The notes beneath the pieces were generated by a model, which was given only the letters and a program-made list of their open reading frames with translations, made no database searches and had not been told where the DNA came from. 64,000 nt of DNA from Williamsia sp. DF01-3. Its GTDB lineage: Bacteria; Actinomycetota; Actinomycetes; Mycobacteriales; Mycobacteriaceae. The position numbers and the translations under genes are program-made. Below, in pieces: positions 43,942 through 52,222 of this stretch; position 1 is the first letter of the stretch, and the number at the start of each line of letters is the position of its first letter. The DNA lies in NCBI RefSeq assembly GCF_023051145.1, contig NZ_JALKFS010000005.1, forward strand, positions 62,001 through 126,000, in the 5' to 3' direction.

Positions 43942-45410
43942 CTTTCCTTCTTGTTGCGCCAGATCCTCTCGAACGGCAGACGCCAGGCGTGGGGCGCGAT
44001 GAGTTGATGAATGGCGTTGGGGCCCCACGACCCCTGGTCGTAACTGCGCACCGGCGGCGGATTCTCGAGCAACGGCGCCGATACCTCCCACAGACGCTCG
44101 ATGCCTTCAGCGGTTGTGTAGAGCGTCCGATCGCCTTTCATCGCGTCGAGAATGAGGCGCTCGTACGCTTCCAGCACCATGCCCACCTGATCGGTCTCCT
44201 GCATGGCGAACTGCAGACTCAGCTTGTCGAGTTTCATACCCGGCCCCGGTCGTTTGCCGTAGAACGACAGCGACACCTTGAACGCGTCAGCGAGATCGAA
44301 TGTGAGGTGGTCCGGACCCTGCTGTCCCACACCAGAACCCGGCGGGAACATGCTCTTGGGGGGCTCGTGGAAGGCGATGGAGATGATGCGCTGGCCTTCA
44401 CCGAGGCTCTTGCCAGTACGTAGGTAGAACGGCACACCGGCCCAACGCCAGTTGTCGATCTCGGCCTTCAGCGCCACAAACGTCTCGGTCTCGGACTCCG
44501 GCGCCACACCTGGCTCGTCGCGGTAGCCGGCGTACTGGCCGCGCACCACATTGCGTGGATCGAGCGGTCGCATGGATCGGAATACCTTGTTCTTCTCTTC
44601 GCCGATCGGTCCTGGCGCCAGGGCCGTCGGTGGTTCCATCGCGACGAACGCCAGGATCTGGAAGAGGTGCGTCACCACCATGTCCCGGAACGCGCCAGTG
44701 GACTCGTAGAAGTGCGAGCGGCCCTCCAGTGACAGCTTCTCTGGCACATCGATCTGGATGTAGTGGATGAAATTGCGGTTCCAGATCGGTTCGAACAATC
44801 CGTTGGCGAACCGGAAGGCCAAGATGTTCTGCGCCGACTCCTTGCCGAGGAAGTGGTCGATACGAAAGACCTGCTCTTCCTTGAACCACCGGTGAATGGA
44901 GGCGTTGAGAGTGACCGCACTCTCGTGGTCGGTACCGAAGGGTTTTTCCATGATGACGCGGGATCGCTTGACGAGGTCGGCCGCATGCAGCATCTCCAGC
45001 ACCGCCATCGCCGCCTTGGGCGGGACGCTGAGATAGTGCAACATGCGGGCTTCACTGCCGAGCGCATCGAGTTGCACGCGCACACCCGCCGCGAGCGCCT
45101 CCGCGCCTTCACCCTGCGGCACATAGGTCAGGTGCTCGGCGAACTCGGCGGCAGCCTCGGGGGTGAACATCCGGCTGGAGAACTCGCTGCAGGCCTTGAT
45201 CGCGACCTCGCGGAACCCCTCGGTGTCGAGGTCGTCCAGCGACGTTCCGACGATCCGCAACTCAGGTGCCAGCTTCGACAAGAACAGGTGGAACAAACCC
45301 GGCAGCAGTTTTCGCCGGGCCAGGTCACCTGTGGCGCCGAACAGTACAACGACGTGGGGGGCGAGGTCCCGCTTCTCTCTGCTGCCGCGGGCCTCGATCA
45401 GTTCGGTCAC
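43938..45410 (-). CDS. zwf: Glucose-6-phosphate 1-dehydrogenase
   Basis: 490 residues from GTG 45410. The coenzyme loop LFGATGDLARRK (about 24-34), EKPFG with the conserved Lys (156) and the active-site VFRIDHFLGKE (about 181-191) are complete. Large C-terminal domain residues such as GVPFYLRTGKSL follow. It makes 6-phosphogluconolactone and NADPH at the entry of the pentose phosphate pathway. The usual zwf-opcA-tal neighbours are absent, so this may be a second, non-cluster copy; that point is inference. Confidence 0.93.
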   Translation of the reverse strand: MTELIEARGSREKRDLAPHVVVLFGATGDLARRKLLPGLFHLFLSKLAPELRIVGTSLDDLDTEGFREVAIKACSEFSSRMFTPEAAAEFAEHLTYVPQGEGAEALAAGVRVQLDALGSEARMLHYLSVPPKAAMAVLEMLHAADLVKRSRVIMEKPFGTDHESAVTLNASIHRWFKEEQVFRIDHFLGKESAQNILAFRFANGLFEPIWNRNFIHYIQIDVPEKLSLEGRSHFYESTGAFRDMVVTHLFQILAFVAMEPPTALAPGPIGEEKNKVFRSMRPLDPRNVVRGQYAGYRDEPGVAPESETETFVALKAEIDNWRWAGVPFYLRTGKSLGEGQRIISIAFHEPPKSMFPPGSGVGQQGPDHLTFDLADAFKVSLSFYGKRPGPGMKLDKLSLQFAMQETDQVGMVLEAYERLILDAMKGDRTLYTTAEGIERLWEVSAPLLENPPPVRSYDQGSWGPNAIHQLIAPHAWRLPFERIWRNKKES

Positions 45411-45508
45411 ACCAGTGATGGTCCCACCTCAGGGGCATTTGGGCGCGTCAACTGTCAGTTGGGCCGGGGGAGCATCGAATTGAATGAACCATGCGGTCTC
45501 GGCGCGCT

Positions 45509-45946
45509 CTAGTCCTCCAGATATCCGGTATCGGGGTCGATCGAGCTGAGAAAGTCTCGAATGGAGCTGCGGTAGTGACCGAGTGTGTCGACTCGCCGCG
45601 GCGGCGGCCGATCGGTGGCCTGGTCTGCCGGAACTCCAGCGGTGCCCAGCGCACCTTCCGAGAATCCGTAGCCGGGGTTGGGGCCGTTGTCCCAGTTGTA
45701 GTCGTGCCCGCCGTCGCGTTCCGTGATGGTAAAGGTCTGACCGTCGACCGTGAGGGTGATCGGCAGTGGAGGGACGGTGTCGTCGGGGGCCGCAGGATCA
45801 ATCAGAACAGGTGGGCCGACGTTTGATGGTGTGACGACCTGCCGTACTTCGGAGGCGTTGGGAAACTCCGTGTCAGAATCGCTGGGTGTGCAGGCGGCGA
45901 GTATGCATGCGGCAACGGTGAGCGCGGCGACACCTGCTGTTCTCAT
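45509..45946 (-). CDS. Small putative lipoprotein
   Basis: 145 residues with a lipoprotein signal: hydrophobic core and LAAC, giving Cys19 as the lipidated residue. The mature part is Asp/Pro-rich (VLIDPAAPDDTVPPLP) and probably disordered, ending with a Tyr/Arg/Asp segment (VDTLGHYRSSIRDFLSS). No family recognised. It has no tight operon neighbour, though zwf lies 98 bp downstream on the same strand. Confidence 0.78.
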   Translation of the reverse strand: MRTAGVAALTVAACILAACTPSDSDTEFPNASEVRQVVTPSNVGPPVLIDPAAPDDTVPPLPITLTVDGQTFTITERDGGHDYNWDNGPNPGYGFSEGALGTAGVPADQATDRPPPRRVDTLGHYRSSIRDFLSSIDPDTGYLED

Positions 45947-46041
45947 GTGGTCCCCCTGATGACGTGGCTACGAGGAAGTATGCAGCATTGCCTCGCGGTG
46001 GCTGGGAAGGAGGGGCGCGCACAACCTATTTCACTAAACCC

Positions 46042-46061
46042 GCAGCCGCAGCCGCAGCCGC
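46042..46061. repeat. Short GCAGCC hexanucleotide repeat
   Basis: Three tandem GCAGCC units plus GC lie in the 192-bp gap upstream of the lipoprotein gene. Nothing else in that gap looks like a gene. Confidence 0.6.
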
Positions 46062-46138
46062 ATGAAGGCAATTCTTAACGACCTGGGTCTACAAATCTGC
46101 GTCCCACCGGTGACCCCAACACCCTGCATTTCAGCTAG

Positions 46139-46546
46139 TTACGACGACGATAAACTGCGGCCCACCGGGGCAGACGTAGACACACTTTGGGCACGTGATG
46201 CAACTAGGCCCACGGCGGCATAGGTCGCGGTGAGAACGATCATGAGGGTGGCAGGTCGGCGCGAACTCGGTTGTCGGAACGCCTGACTGATGCCCGCGAT
46301 GGTGTCGGAGATGTCGATGGCAAGCGATAGCTTGGCCCAGCGTGCCCGCTCGTGTGGAGTGGCGGTGAGGTAGCCGGTTCCCATTGCAACTGCTCGGGCG
46401 CCGTAGACGCGCGTCATGTATGACAGTTCGTCGCTGGGGGATACAACTCCGACGGCAGTGGCGAACGCTCGTGGCGCGACCAGAGACGTCACGCCGAGAA
46501 TGATCCGTCCGGCGGCAAGGGCTTTCATCATCGATGGCGCGTGCAT
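46139..46546 (-). CDS. DUF4267-like small membrane protein
   Basis: From ATG 46546 (AGGAGGAATC upstream) the 135-residue protein has about four hydrophobic helices. It includes RIILGVTSLVAPRAFATAVG, YMTRVYGARAVAMGTGYLTA and ATLMIVLTATYAAVGLVA. The pattern resembles short DUF4267-type membrane proteins. A second start six residues in is possible. It lies 48 bp after the USP gene on the same strand and may be its operon partner. Confidence 0.68.
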   Translation of the reverse strand: MHAPSMMKALAAGRIILGVTSLVAPRAFATAVGVVSPSDELSYMTRVYGARAVAMGTGYLTATPHERARWAKLSLAIDISDTIAGISQAFRQPSSRRPATLMIVLTATYAAVGLVASRAQSVSTSAPVGRSLSSS

Positions 46547-46593
46547 GATTCCTCCTGCTGGTTCCGGTTTTTGACGAGGCGTTGTTCGGGTTT

Positions 46594-47175
46594 TCACGCG
46601 CTCGCAGGCCTGTGCACTGCACGCCATGCCTTCGCCTGGTTGCGCATACGTGTGGTTGACACCCGCCGGCTTCGCAGATGTGTAGTTCCGTCAGTGGCGA
46701 TGAGTGCAACGTCGCTGGGTAGTCGTCGAGCCAGACGACGTACCAATCGGCTCGGACTCTGCCCGGACATACCGGCGATGATGGTCGGACTTTGATACCG
46801 CTCGGCGGTGCTGAGCAGCACGCGGACGGGATCGCCGTGGAGGTAGAGCGCGGCGAGGGGCCGCAGACCGGCTACAAGTGCCACCTCAGTACTTCGGCGC
46901 AGGACTTCATCGACAGTTGCCCGGTCGGTGAGCAGGTATGCCTCCGCCTTTAAAGCGTCGTGCAGTCGGGTCGGGCGCGGCGGTGGGGAGGGCGCTCTGA
47001 TCGCGCACACGAGAATGACGTCCGCGGGCCCACCCGCCAATCGGCTTGCTGCTGTGATTGCTCGAATCGATGCCTCTGAACCGTTGCAGCCGAGAACAAT
47101 TGGTCCGTCCTGGCGGGTTGTCGTGTGGGCCACGAACTGGCCTCGATAGAAGTGGGACAGCATCTTGTCGGCCAT
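46594..47175 (-). CDS. Universal stress protein (UspA-like)
   Basis: 193 residues from ATG 47175. The fold begins with GPIVLGCNGSEASIRAITAA and VILVCAI. It ends with SPTIIAGMSGQSPSRLVRRL, similar to the ATP-binding Gly-rich loop of USPs (usually G-x2-G-x9-G-S/T), but incomplete. An Arg-rich C-terminal tail (about 30 residues) is unusual. A longer start at 47334 lacks USP sequence. It diverges from an HxlR regulator across a palindrome-containing promoter. Confidence 0.72.
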   Translation of the reverse strand: MADKMLSHFYRGQFVAHTTTRQDGPIVLGCNGSEASIRAITAASRLAGGPADVILVCAIRAPSPPPRPTRLHDALKAEAYLLTDRATVDEVLRRSTEVALVAGLRPLAALYLHGDPVRVLLSTAERYQSPTIIAGMSGQSPSRLVRRLARRLPSDVALIATDGTTHLRSRRVSTTRMRNQAKAWRAVHRPASA

Positions 47176-47310
47176 GGCCAATCGCCTCACAGTGTCAGGG
47201 GTCCTGGGTTTGCGTGAAGCCCGAGGGGGCGCCAATGGTTGACGTTGCCTCGCGGGCCGTCGTGCTGATTCGACTCTTACATAAGATTTAGAAGTGCACA
47301 AGTAACAAAT

Positions 47311-47321
47311 TGAAGTCTTCA
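47311..47321. promoter_or_regulatory. Short palindrome in the USP/HxlR divergent promoter
   Basis: TGAAG-T-CTTCA is a perfect 11-bp palindrome in a strongly AT-rich gap (47176-47357). It lies 37 bp before the HxlR start and is a candidate autoregulatory site. Confidence 0.4.
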
Positions 47322-47357
47322 CTTTTGTAACCACTGTCCTGGGGTACGGTGGTGGCC

Positions 47358-48035
47358 ATGGCGCGACGTAGCTACGACCAGTTCTGTGGGCTTTCTCGTG
47401 CGCTCGATGTGGTCGGCGAGCGGTGGACGTTGCTGATCGTGCGCGAGCTGATGTCGGGGCCGAAGCGGTACTCCGACCTTTCGGAAGTGCTGACCGGCAT
47501 CGGCACCAGCTTGTTGGCGTCGCGGCTCAAACAACTCGAGGTCGACGGGATTGTCCGGCGGCGGTACCTGAGCCCGCCTGCCGCTTCGACCGTCTATGAA
47601 CTGACCGACCCCGGCCAAGAACTCGCTGACGCGATGGTGCCGTTGGCGTTGTGGGGGGCTCGTCATCACACCAGCGAAGATCCAAAGTCTGATGAGAGCT
47701 TTCACGCCGAGTGGTCACTGCTGTTCCTCGCGCGCATGCTCGACAAGGATTCTCTTCGAGGAGTGACTACGAGGTTCGAGTTCAACGTCGGTAACAGCGT
47801 TGCGACACTACAACTTCAAGATGGGTCTCCCAACGTTCAAGCGGGGCCGCCCGAAACGCCCGCGGACGCGGTCATTTGGACGGAGCCGCCGACAATGGCT
47901 GCCATCGCCGGCAATCGAATGACCGTGACCGAAGCCATCGAAAACGGACTCGTCAAGATCGATGGCGACCCCGACGCTTTGCAATCGCTCCTCGAGATGC
48001 TGGAGGCCAGCCTCGCGCAAAGGTCGGGTTCCTGA
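47358..48035 (+). CDS. HxlR-family regulator with C-terminal SCP2-like domain
   Basis: 225 residues from ATG 47358. The winged helix (about 10-100) has CGLSRALDVVGERWTLLIVREL, YSDLSEVLTGIGTSLLASRL and VDGIVRRRYL. The C-terminal half (about 125-220), with VIWTEPPTMAAIAGNRMTV.EA..NG...I.GD, resembles SCP2-type sterol/lipid-carrier modules seen on some actinobacterial HxlR proteins. This points to a hydrophobic effector. It diverges from a USP gene. Confidence 0.83.
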   Translation: MARRSYDQFCGLSRALDVVGERWTLLIVRELMSGPKRYSDLSEVLTGIGTSLLASRLKQLEVDGIVRRRYLSPPAASTVYELTDPGQELADAMVPLALWGARHHTSEDPKSDESFHAEWSLLFLARMLDKDSLRGVTTRFEFNVGNSVATLQLQDGSPNVQAGPPETPADAVIWTEPPTMAAIAGNRMTVTEAIENGLVKIDGDPDALQSLLEMLEASLAQRSGS

Positions 48036-48373
48036 TCGGATCCGTCAGGCGCTATCAATCGCATCGGGCGCGTAGACCCCACGCCCACGGAAGTGCGCCA
48101 CGCACCTGCCCAAACACGGGCGTGACACACCTGCGCGGGCGCCGCAACATGCAGGCTGTCGGCGACGGAACCACGTGACCTTTCGTCAGCGACACGAAAG
48201 TTATGGTGCCGCAATCCGTTACGTGAATCAACGAATGTTACGTTGCTACCGTGTGGGTACACCAAGTCCACAAGGGTGCCGCCTGACATCTTCGCCATTT
48301 CACCGTTGTTGCGTTCGCAGTGCGGCGTACAGTCCGGGTTCAGAGCGTAGTGACAGGCCAAGGGGGCGAATCC
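48036..48373. other. Intergenic region with a small hairpin
   Basis: This 338-bp gap follows the HxlR gene. A 7-bp stem (CTTTCGT at 48180-48186, ACGAAAG at 48194-48200) could be a weak terminator. Short GTTACG repeats follow. No convincing gene is present. Confidence 0.35.
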
Positions 48374-48787
48374 ATGCGTATGAATACAACTGTTCGGACA
48401 ATCGGCGTTGGGGCCGTTGCAGCCGGAGCTGCGGCATTGGTGATCGGTGTCGGCCCCGCCGCTGCCGCACCGGATACCGGATCAGCGAGTGGGGGCAGCG
48501 CTGACCTTTCTGTGACAATTTCCTCGAGCTTCGACACCTGCCATCTGACGGTCACAAACCGCGGCCCCGACACCGCCTACAACGTCATCGCTGGGCCCAG
48601 CAGCCTGGTCGCGCTGCTGGCAGGTGGGCCGCCGCGGTATCTCGGCAACATTGCCGCCGGCCAGTCACTGACCGAATACTTTGGAGGTTGCGGCTTTATC
48701 GCCGGGGCGCCCCTGACGTACTTCGCGCTGTCCACCACCGGCGACCCCGCCCCAGCGAACAACACCGTCACGTACAACATCAATTAG
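48374..48787 (+). CDS. Small secreted protein with CARDB/DUF11-like domain
   Basis: 137 residues from ATG 48374 with GGGGGCG upstream. A Sec signal peptide (about 1-32, ending PAAAAPD) is followed by a single domain of about 95 residues. Its pattern is SADLSVTISSS...CHLTVTNRGPDTAYNV and ends TTGDPAPANNTVTYNIN. This is the all-beta DUF11/CARDB fold common in surface proteins. Two Cys could form a disulfide. Function unknown. Confidence 0.72.
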   Translation: MRMNTTVRTIGVGAVAAGAAALVIGVGPAAAAPDTGSASGGSADLSVTISSSFDTCHLTVTNRGPDTAYNVIAGPSSLVALLAGGPPRYLGNIAAGQSLTEYFGGCGFIAGAPLTYFALSTTGDPAPANNTVTYNIN

Positions 48788-48838
48788 ACGCCTGGGTTCA
48801 GCAGCAGGTCGGTGTGCGGCATCTGAGACGTCTCCAGC

Positions 48839-49399
48839 TCAAGATTGGGCTTGCAACATCCGCTCGACTGCGGTGACCACCGCTTGCCGGCGAGCAGCGT
48901 CTCCATCTCCATCGTTCTCGTATTCGTCAAGTCCGGTAAGCCCTTTGGGTGACAGCTGCCAGGCTTGCGCGATGGCGTAGATGAAGACCAGGACGTCGAC
49001 GGCCGACAGTGGTTGGGCCGCATCCGTCGCGACAGCGAGCGCCTTGTTCCGATAGATATCGCTGGGCTCAGCAGTTGCTTCTGGCCGCTCGAGCTGAGCC
49101 CACATGCTCAGCCGAAGCACTTCGGGGAACCGCTGATGATGGTCGAACACGTCACCAGCCCAACCGGCAAGGTCTTCAGGACGCGGCGGGACGTTCTCGG
49201 CCATCCGACGTAGCGCCGCCGCGAGGGTCGCATCGAACAAGCCGCTTTTGCCGCCGTAGTACGCGTAGATCATCCGAACGTTGCTCTGCGCTTTGGCAGC
49301 GATCCGCTCTACCCGCCCGCCCGCAAATCCGTGCGCGGAGAACTCGTCGGTTGCCGCAGCGAGAATCCGCTCTTTGGTGGCTTCGGCGTCGCGGGCCAT
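48839..49399 (-). CDS. TetR-family transcriptional regulator
   Basis: 186 residues from ATG 49399 with a strong GGAGGGAG site. The HTH ATKERILAAATDEFSAHGFAGG..VERIAAKAQSNVRMIYAYYGGKSGLF is typical. The ligand domain is helical. It diverges from an SDR gene whose promoter bears CTTAC/GTAAG palindromes at 49447-49471, which is probably its operator. Confidence 0.9.
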   Translation of the reverse strand: MARDAEATKERILAAATDEFSAHGFAGGRVERIAAKAQSNVRMIYAYYGGKSGLFDATLAAALRRMAENVPPRPEDLAGWAGDVFDHHQRFPEVLRLSMWAQLERPEATAEPSDIYRNKALAVATDAAQPLSAVDVLVFIYAIAQAWQLSPKGLTGLDEYENDGDGDAARRQAVVTAVERMLQAQS

Positions 49400-49446
49400 G
49401 GTTCACTCCCTCCTTCGTGTTGACGGGCATTCCAACACGATCTACC

Positions 49447-49471
49447 TTACAAGTAAGTATTCATTTACTTA
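49447..49471. promoter_or_regulatory. Palindromic TetR operator candidate
   Basis: CTTAC-AA-GTAAG (49447-49458) is a perfect palindrome. It overlaps a second inverted repeat, AAGTAA (49452-49457) with TTACTT (49466-49471). It lies between the divergent TetR and SDR genes and 16 bp before the SDR start. Confidence 0.6.
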
Positions 49472-49486
49472 TCTACAGGAGATGAC

Positions 49487-50233
49487 ATGACCCGAATTGC
49501 CCTCGTGACCGGCGCCAACCGTGGACTCGGACGAGCGACCGCGCTCGCTCTGGCCAGAAACAAGATCAAGGTTGTCGCGGCCTCGCGGGGCGGTGGGAGC
49601 GAGGTCGTGGATGAAATCGCCGATTTGGGCGGCGAAGCCATCGCGGTCCACCTTGATGTTGCGGACCTCGCCTCCATCGAGGCGGCACGTGTCGCTGCGC
49701 TCGCCGGCATCGAGCGCGAGTGGAACGCCGGCACCTTCGACGTGCTGGTCAACAACGCCGGGGTGGGCCTGTTCGCGCCGCTTGGCGCCATTACGGCCGA
49801 TCACTTCGACGCCACCTTCGCCGTCAACGTCCGCGGTCCGCTCTTTGTCACCCAGGCTTTCCTGCCCCACCTATCGGAAGGGGCAAGCATCGTGAACGTA
49901 TCGAGTTCACTCAGCCGACACGTCAGCCCGGCAACCTCTGTCTACGCGGCGTCAAAGAAGGCCCTCGAAGCGCTTACCCGCAGCCTCGCTGCCGAACTCG
50001 GCCGTCGGGGCATCCGGATCAACTCGATCGCGCCCGGCCCCACCGCAACCGACTTCAACGGCGGAGCCATGCGCGACGACGAAGCGATGCGCGCGGGATT
50101 GTCCGGGCAAACCGCGCTCGGACGAGTGGGCGACCCAGCTGAAATCGCCGACGCGATCTCAGCCCTGGTGTCCCGCGAGTTCCGCTGGGTGACAGGTGAA
50201 CGCATCGAAGTATCCGGCGGCGTGTTGCTGTGA
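49487..50233 (+). CDS. Short-chain dehydrogenase/reductase
   Basis: 248 residues: cofactor motif VTGANRGLGRATALAL, NNAGVG, Ser in VNVSSSLSRHVSP, catalytic Tyr-x3-Lys in SVYAASKKALEAL, and IAPGPTATDF. The C-terminal FRWVTGERIEVSGG is standard for classical SDRs. Basic residues after the glycine motif favour NADP(H). The ATG has AGGAG upstream. It is probably induced when the divergent TetR repressor is released. Confidence 0.92.
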   Translation: MTRIALVTGANRGLGRATALALARNKIKVVAASRGGGSEVVDEIADLGGEAIAVHLDVADLASIEAARVAALAGIEREWNAGTFDVLVNNAGVGLFAPLGAITADHFDATFAVNVRGPLFVTQAFLPHLSEGASIVNVSSSLSRHVSPATSVYAASKKALEALTRSLAAELGRRGIRINSIAPGPTATDFNGGAMRDDEAMRAGLSGQTALGRVGDPAEIADAISALVSREFRWVTGERIEVSGGVLL

Positions 50234-50253
50234 CCGGACCGCGAGCCCTCTAG

Positions 50254-50278
50254 CTCGTCGATCGATTCATACGACGAG
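50254..50278. terminator. Bidirectional hairpin between convergent genes
   Basis: CTCGTCG (50254-50260) and CGACGAG (50272-50278) form a seven-pair stem with an 11-base loop. It covers the end of the convergent SnoaL-like gene and lies 21 bp after the SDR stop. Confidence 0.45.
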
Positions 50279-50689
50279 TGTGTTCTGCCGACGCCAAATC
50301 GCCCAACGGCCCTCGCGACGGACAAAGACATACAACGCGTTCATCTCCGGTGGCCTGCCGGCGCCGGCGTCCTCCGAGGTGGACCACGCGTTCTTGCGAG
50401 CGACAATGACGTCGTGGGCCAACAGCGTGACATCGGCCAATTCGTAGTAAGCAGTCGCGTCTCTCAGAAACCCTGACGCCAGGCCATCTTTCGTGGACTC
50501 CTCGATTGCCCGGCGACCTTCGAGGACCACCCCACGGGCGTTCACGACGACCGCGTCGTCGGCAAGGTGCGAGTTCATCTGAACAGGGTCGTTGTTGTTG
50601 AACCCCTCTTGAACACCGATGATGATTCTTCGGATTGCGTTGAGATCAGCGGTCTCTGGCGCGACGATGCGGTCTGATTGTTGAGTCAT
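50267..50689 (-). CDS. SnoaL-like / DUF4440 family protein
   Basis: The 140-residue NTF2-fold protein has DLNAIRRIIIGVQEGFNNNDP, LADDAVVVNARGVVLEGRRAI and NALYVFVRREGRWAIWRRQNT. This matches the SgcJ/EcaC and DUF4440 group, small proteins of unknown or hydrolase/isomerase-like activity. The start is ATG 50689. No partner gene points to a pathway. Confidence 0.82.
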   Translation of the reverse strand: MTQQSDRIVAPETADLNAIRRIIIGVQEGFNNNDPVQMNSHLADDAVVVNARGVVLEGRRAIEESTKDGLASGFLRDATAYYELADVTLLAHDVIVARKNAWSTSEDAGAGRPPEMNALYVFVRREGRWAIWRRQNTLVV

Positions 50690-50805
50690 GACACGACGCT
50701 AAGACTTCAAGTGAGCATGAAGTCAATACTGCGCACGTGCAGATGTTCCACCTACCGCGATCTACTGCTCTGTGGGCCGCATCTTGGCGGACGAAGCTCC
50801 CCCAT

Positions 50806-51399
50806 TCATTGTCTCGCGCGCAGCACGGTTGTCTCGATCGTCGCAGCCAGATGCCGTTGGGCGCTCGACGACGTCAACCGTCCCAACCGCACACCGTCAG
50901 CACTACCGACCATCAACCAGGTCAGCATCGTCAGAACCCACTCAGGGTCGACCTCTACCCTGAAATCGCCGGCCTCTTGCCCTCTGCGGATCAACTGACG
51001 CAGTCGCTCCTCGGCGTTCGAAATCTGTTCGAGCAGAGTCGATTCGACGTGTTCATCGAGAGGCTGTAGGCCCAGGAGGCCGACTACGGGCGCGAGGCGA
51101 GCCAGCCCGGACACAACTCGACGCAGGGCCGCCGAAGGTGAATCGCCCTCTGGTTCCGCGGCATTGACGACACCGACGAATGCTCGCACCGCTGCTTCGC
51201 ACAATTGGGCCACCAGCACCTCCCTCGAGGGGAATCTACGAAACAACGTCGCGCGGGAGACACCGGCCGCGGCGGCCAGTTCTTGCATGGAGGCAGCGGG
51301 GGACAAAGCAAGGTGCTGCGCGACCGCTGCCGAAACGGCGTCCTCGAAGACTTCAGATGTCCCGGGCGGTGTCACGTATTGATTGCTGGCCACAGGCAT
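50806..51399 (-). CDS. TetR-family transcriptional regulator
   Basis: 197 residues from ATG 51399. A GTG at 51408 would add three and sit directly against the operator. The HTH contains SMQELAAAAGVSRATLFRRFPSREVL. The C-terminal domain is the TetR_C type with Leu-rich helices. It diverges from the GAP-family gene. The 22-bp palindrome at 51410-51431 abuts its start, so autorepression is likely. Confidence 0.87.
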   Translation of the reverse strand: MPVASNQYVTPPGTSEVFEDAVSAAVAQHLALSPAASMQELAAAAGVSRATLFRRFPSREVLVAQLCEAAVRAFVGVVNAAEPEGDSPSAALRRVVSGLARLAPVVGLLGLQPLDEHVESTLLEQISNAEERLRQLIRRGQEAGDFRVEVDPEWVLTMLTWLMVGSADGVRLGRLTSSSAQRHLAATIETTVLRARQ

Positions 51400-51409
51400 A
51401 TCGTACACG

Positions 51410-51431
51410 TATGAGACGTGTGAGTCTCATA
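51410..51431. promoter_or_regulatory. 22-bp palindromic TetR operator candidate
   Basis: TATGAGAC (51410-51417) and GTCTCATA (51424-51431) are perfect 8-bp arms with a six-base spacer. The site fills most of the gap between the divergent TetR and GAP-family starts. CTCATATGAG overlaps as a second palindrome. Confidence 0.72.
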
Positions 51432-51448
51432 TGAGATACGGTTGCCTC

Positions 51449-52117
51449 ATGTTCACCGCGGAATTGCTCGGGACGATCGCGGGACTCGCTGCGGCAGACT
51501 CCCTCAACCCGGCCACCATTGCCGGCGTGACCTTGATTCTTCTTGCCCCGATACGCCGGCCTGGCGTCACTGCCGCGGCTTACGTCGCCGGCGCCTACGC
51601 AGTCGTGTTGACCGTTGGCGCCGGACTGTACGTCGGCTCCGATGCGCTCGGTGGTGTAATCGAATCGAGCGCCACCTGGATTCGCAGGGCCGCCTTGCTT
51701 CTCGCGGCCGGAATTCTGCTGGTCAGTGCGATCCGGCGGCTTCGTCCGCGAGTACGTGCCGCAGTGATCCTGCCGTCGTGGTTTGGTCCGTGGACTGCGG
51801 CACCTTTGGGTATCGCCGCGACGGGTGCAGATCTTCCCAACGCGTTTCCCTACCTGATCGCGATCGAGAGATTGAGCGCCGCCGATGTGCCGATCGGTGC
51901 AGGTATCGGGGTCCTAAGCCTCTACGCGCTTGTCTATTGCACGCCCTGCCTGGCCCTGCTCGCCATGGGCTTGCTCTGGCGCGAGCGAATCACCGTTCGG
52001 TTGCAACGCGTTTATGAACGGCTCGGCGGTGAGCGACCTCAACCGCGCTCCATTCCGATCGCCGCCGGCCTCGCGCTCCTCTCAGCCGCAGTCGCCGGTG
52101 TTGCTTTCATTCTTTAA
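51449..52117 (+). CDS. GAP-family (Sap-like) membrane protein
   Basis: 222 residues from ATG 51449 with six hydrophobic helices. GLAAADSLNPATIAGVTLIL at the N-terminus, VLTVGAGLYVGSDALG, and YLIAIERLSAADVPIGAGIG are the pattern of the GAP/Sap family, implicated in exporting glycolipids in mycobacteria. The dominant divergent neighbour is a TetR repressor, so it looks like an inducible exporter accessory protein. Confidence 0.8.
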   Translation: MFTAELLGTIAGLAAADSLNPATIAGVTLILLAPIRRPGVTAAAYVAGAYAVVLTVGAGLYVGSDALGGVIESSATWIRRAALLLAAGILLVSAIRRLRPRVRAAVILPSWFGPWTAAPLGIAATGADLPNAFPYLIAIERLSAADVPIGAGIGVLSLYALVYCTPCLALLAMGLLWRERITVRLQRVYERLGGERPQPRSIPIAAGLALLSAAVAGVAFIL

Positions 52118-52222
52118 TCCATCCGGTCCAATGCTCACGGCCCGGTCGGCCGCGCGGCTTAACTGGCCGCAACACAGCGGATTTTTGTCCACGACCGGTT
52201 CGATCGCTGCCCGCAGACCTCG

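Noticed and set aside
43938-45410. zwf as part of the usual pentose-phosphate cluster
   Set aside because: Neither opcA, tal, tkt nor pgl adjoins it.
46042-46061. GCAGCC repeat as a meaningful tandem array
   Set aside because: Only three units in a high-GC genome; kept as a feature but not as a finding.
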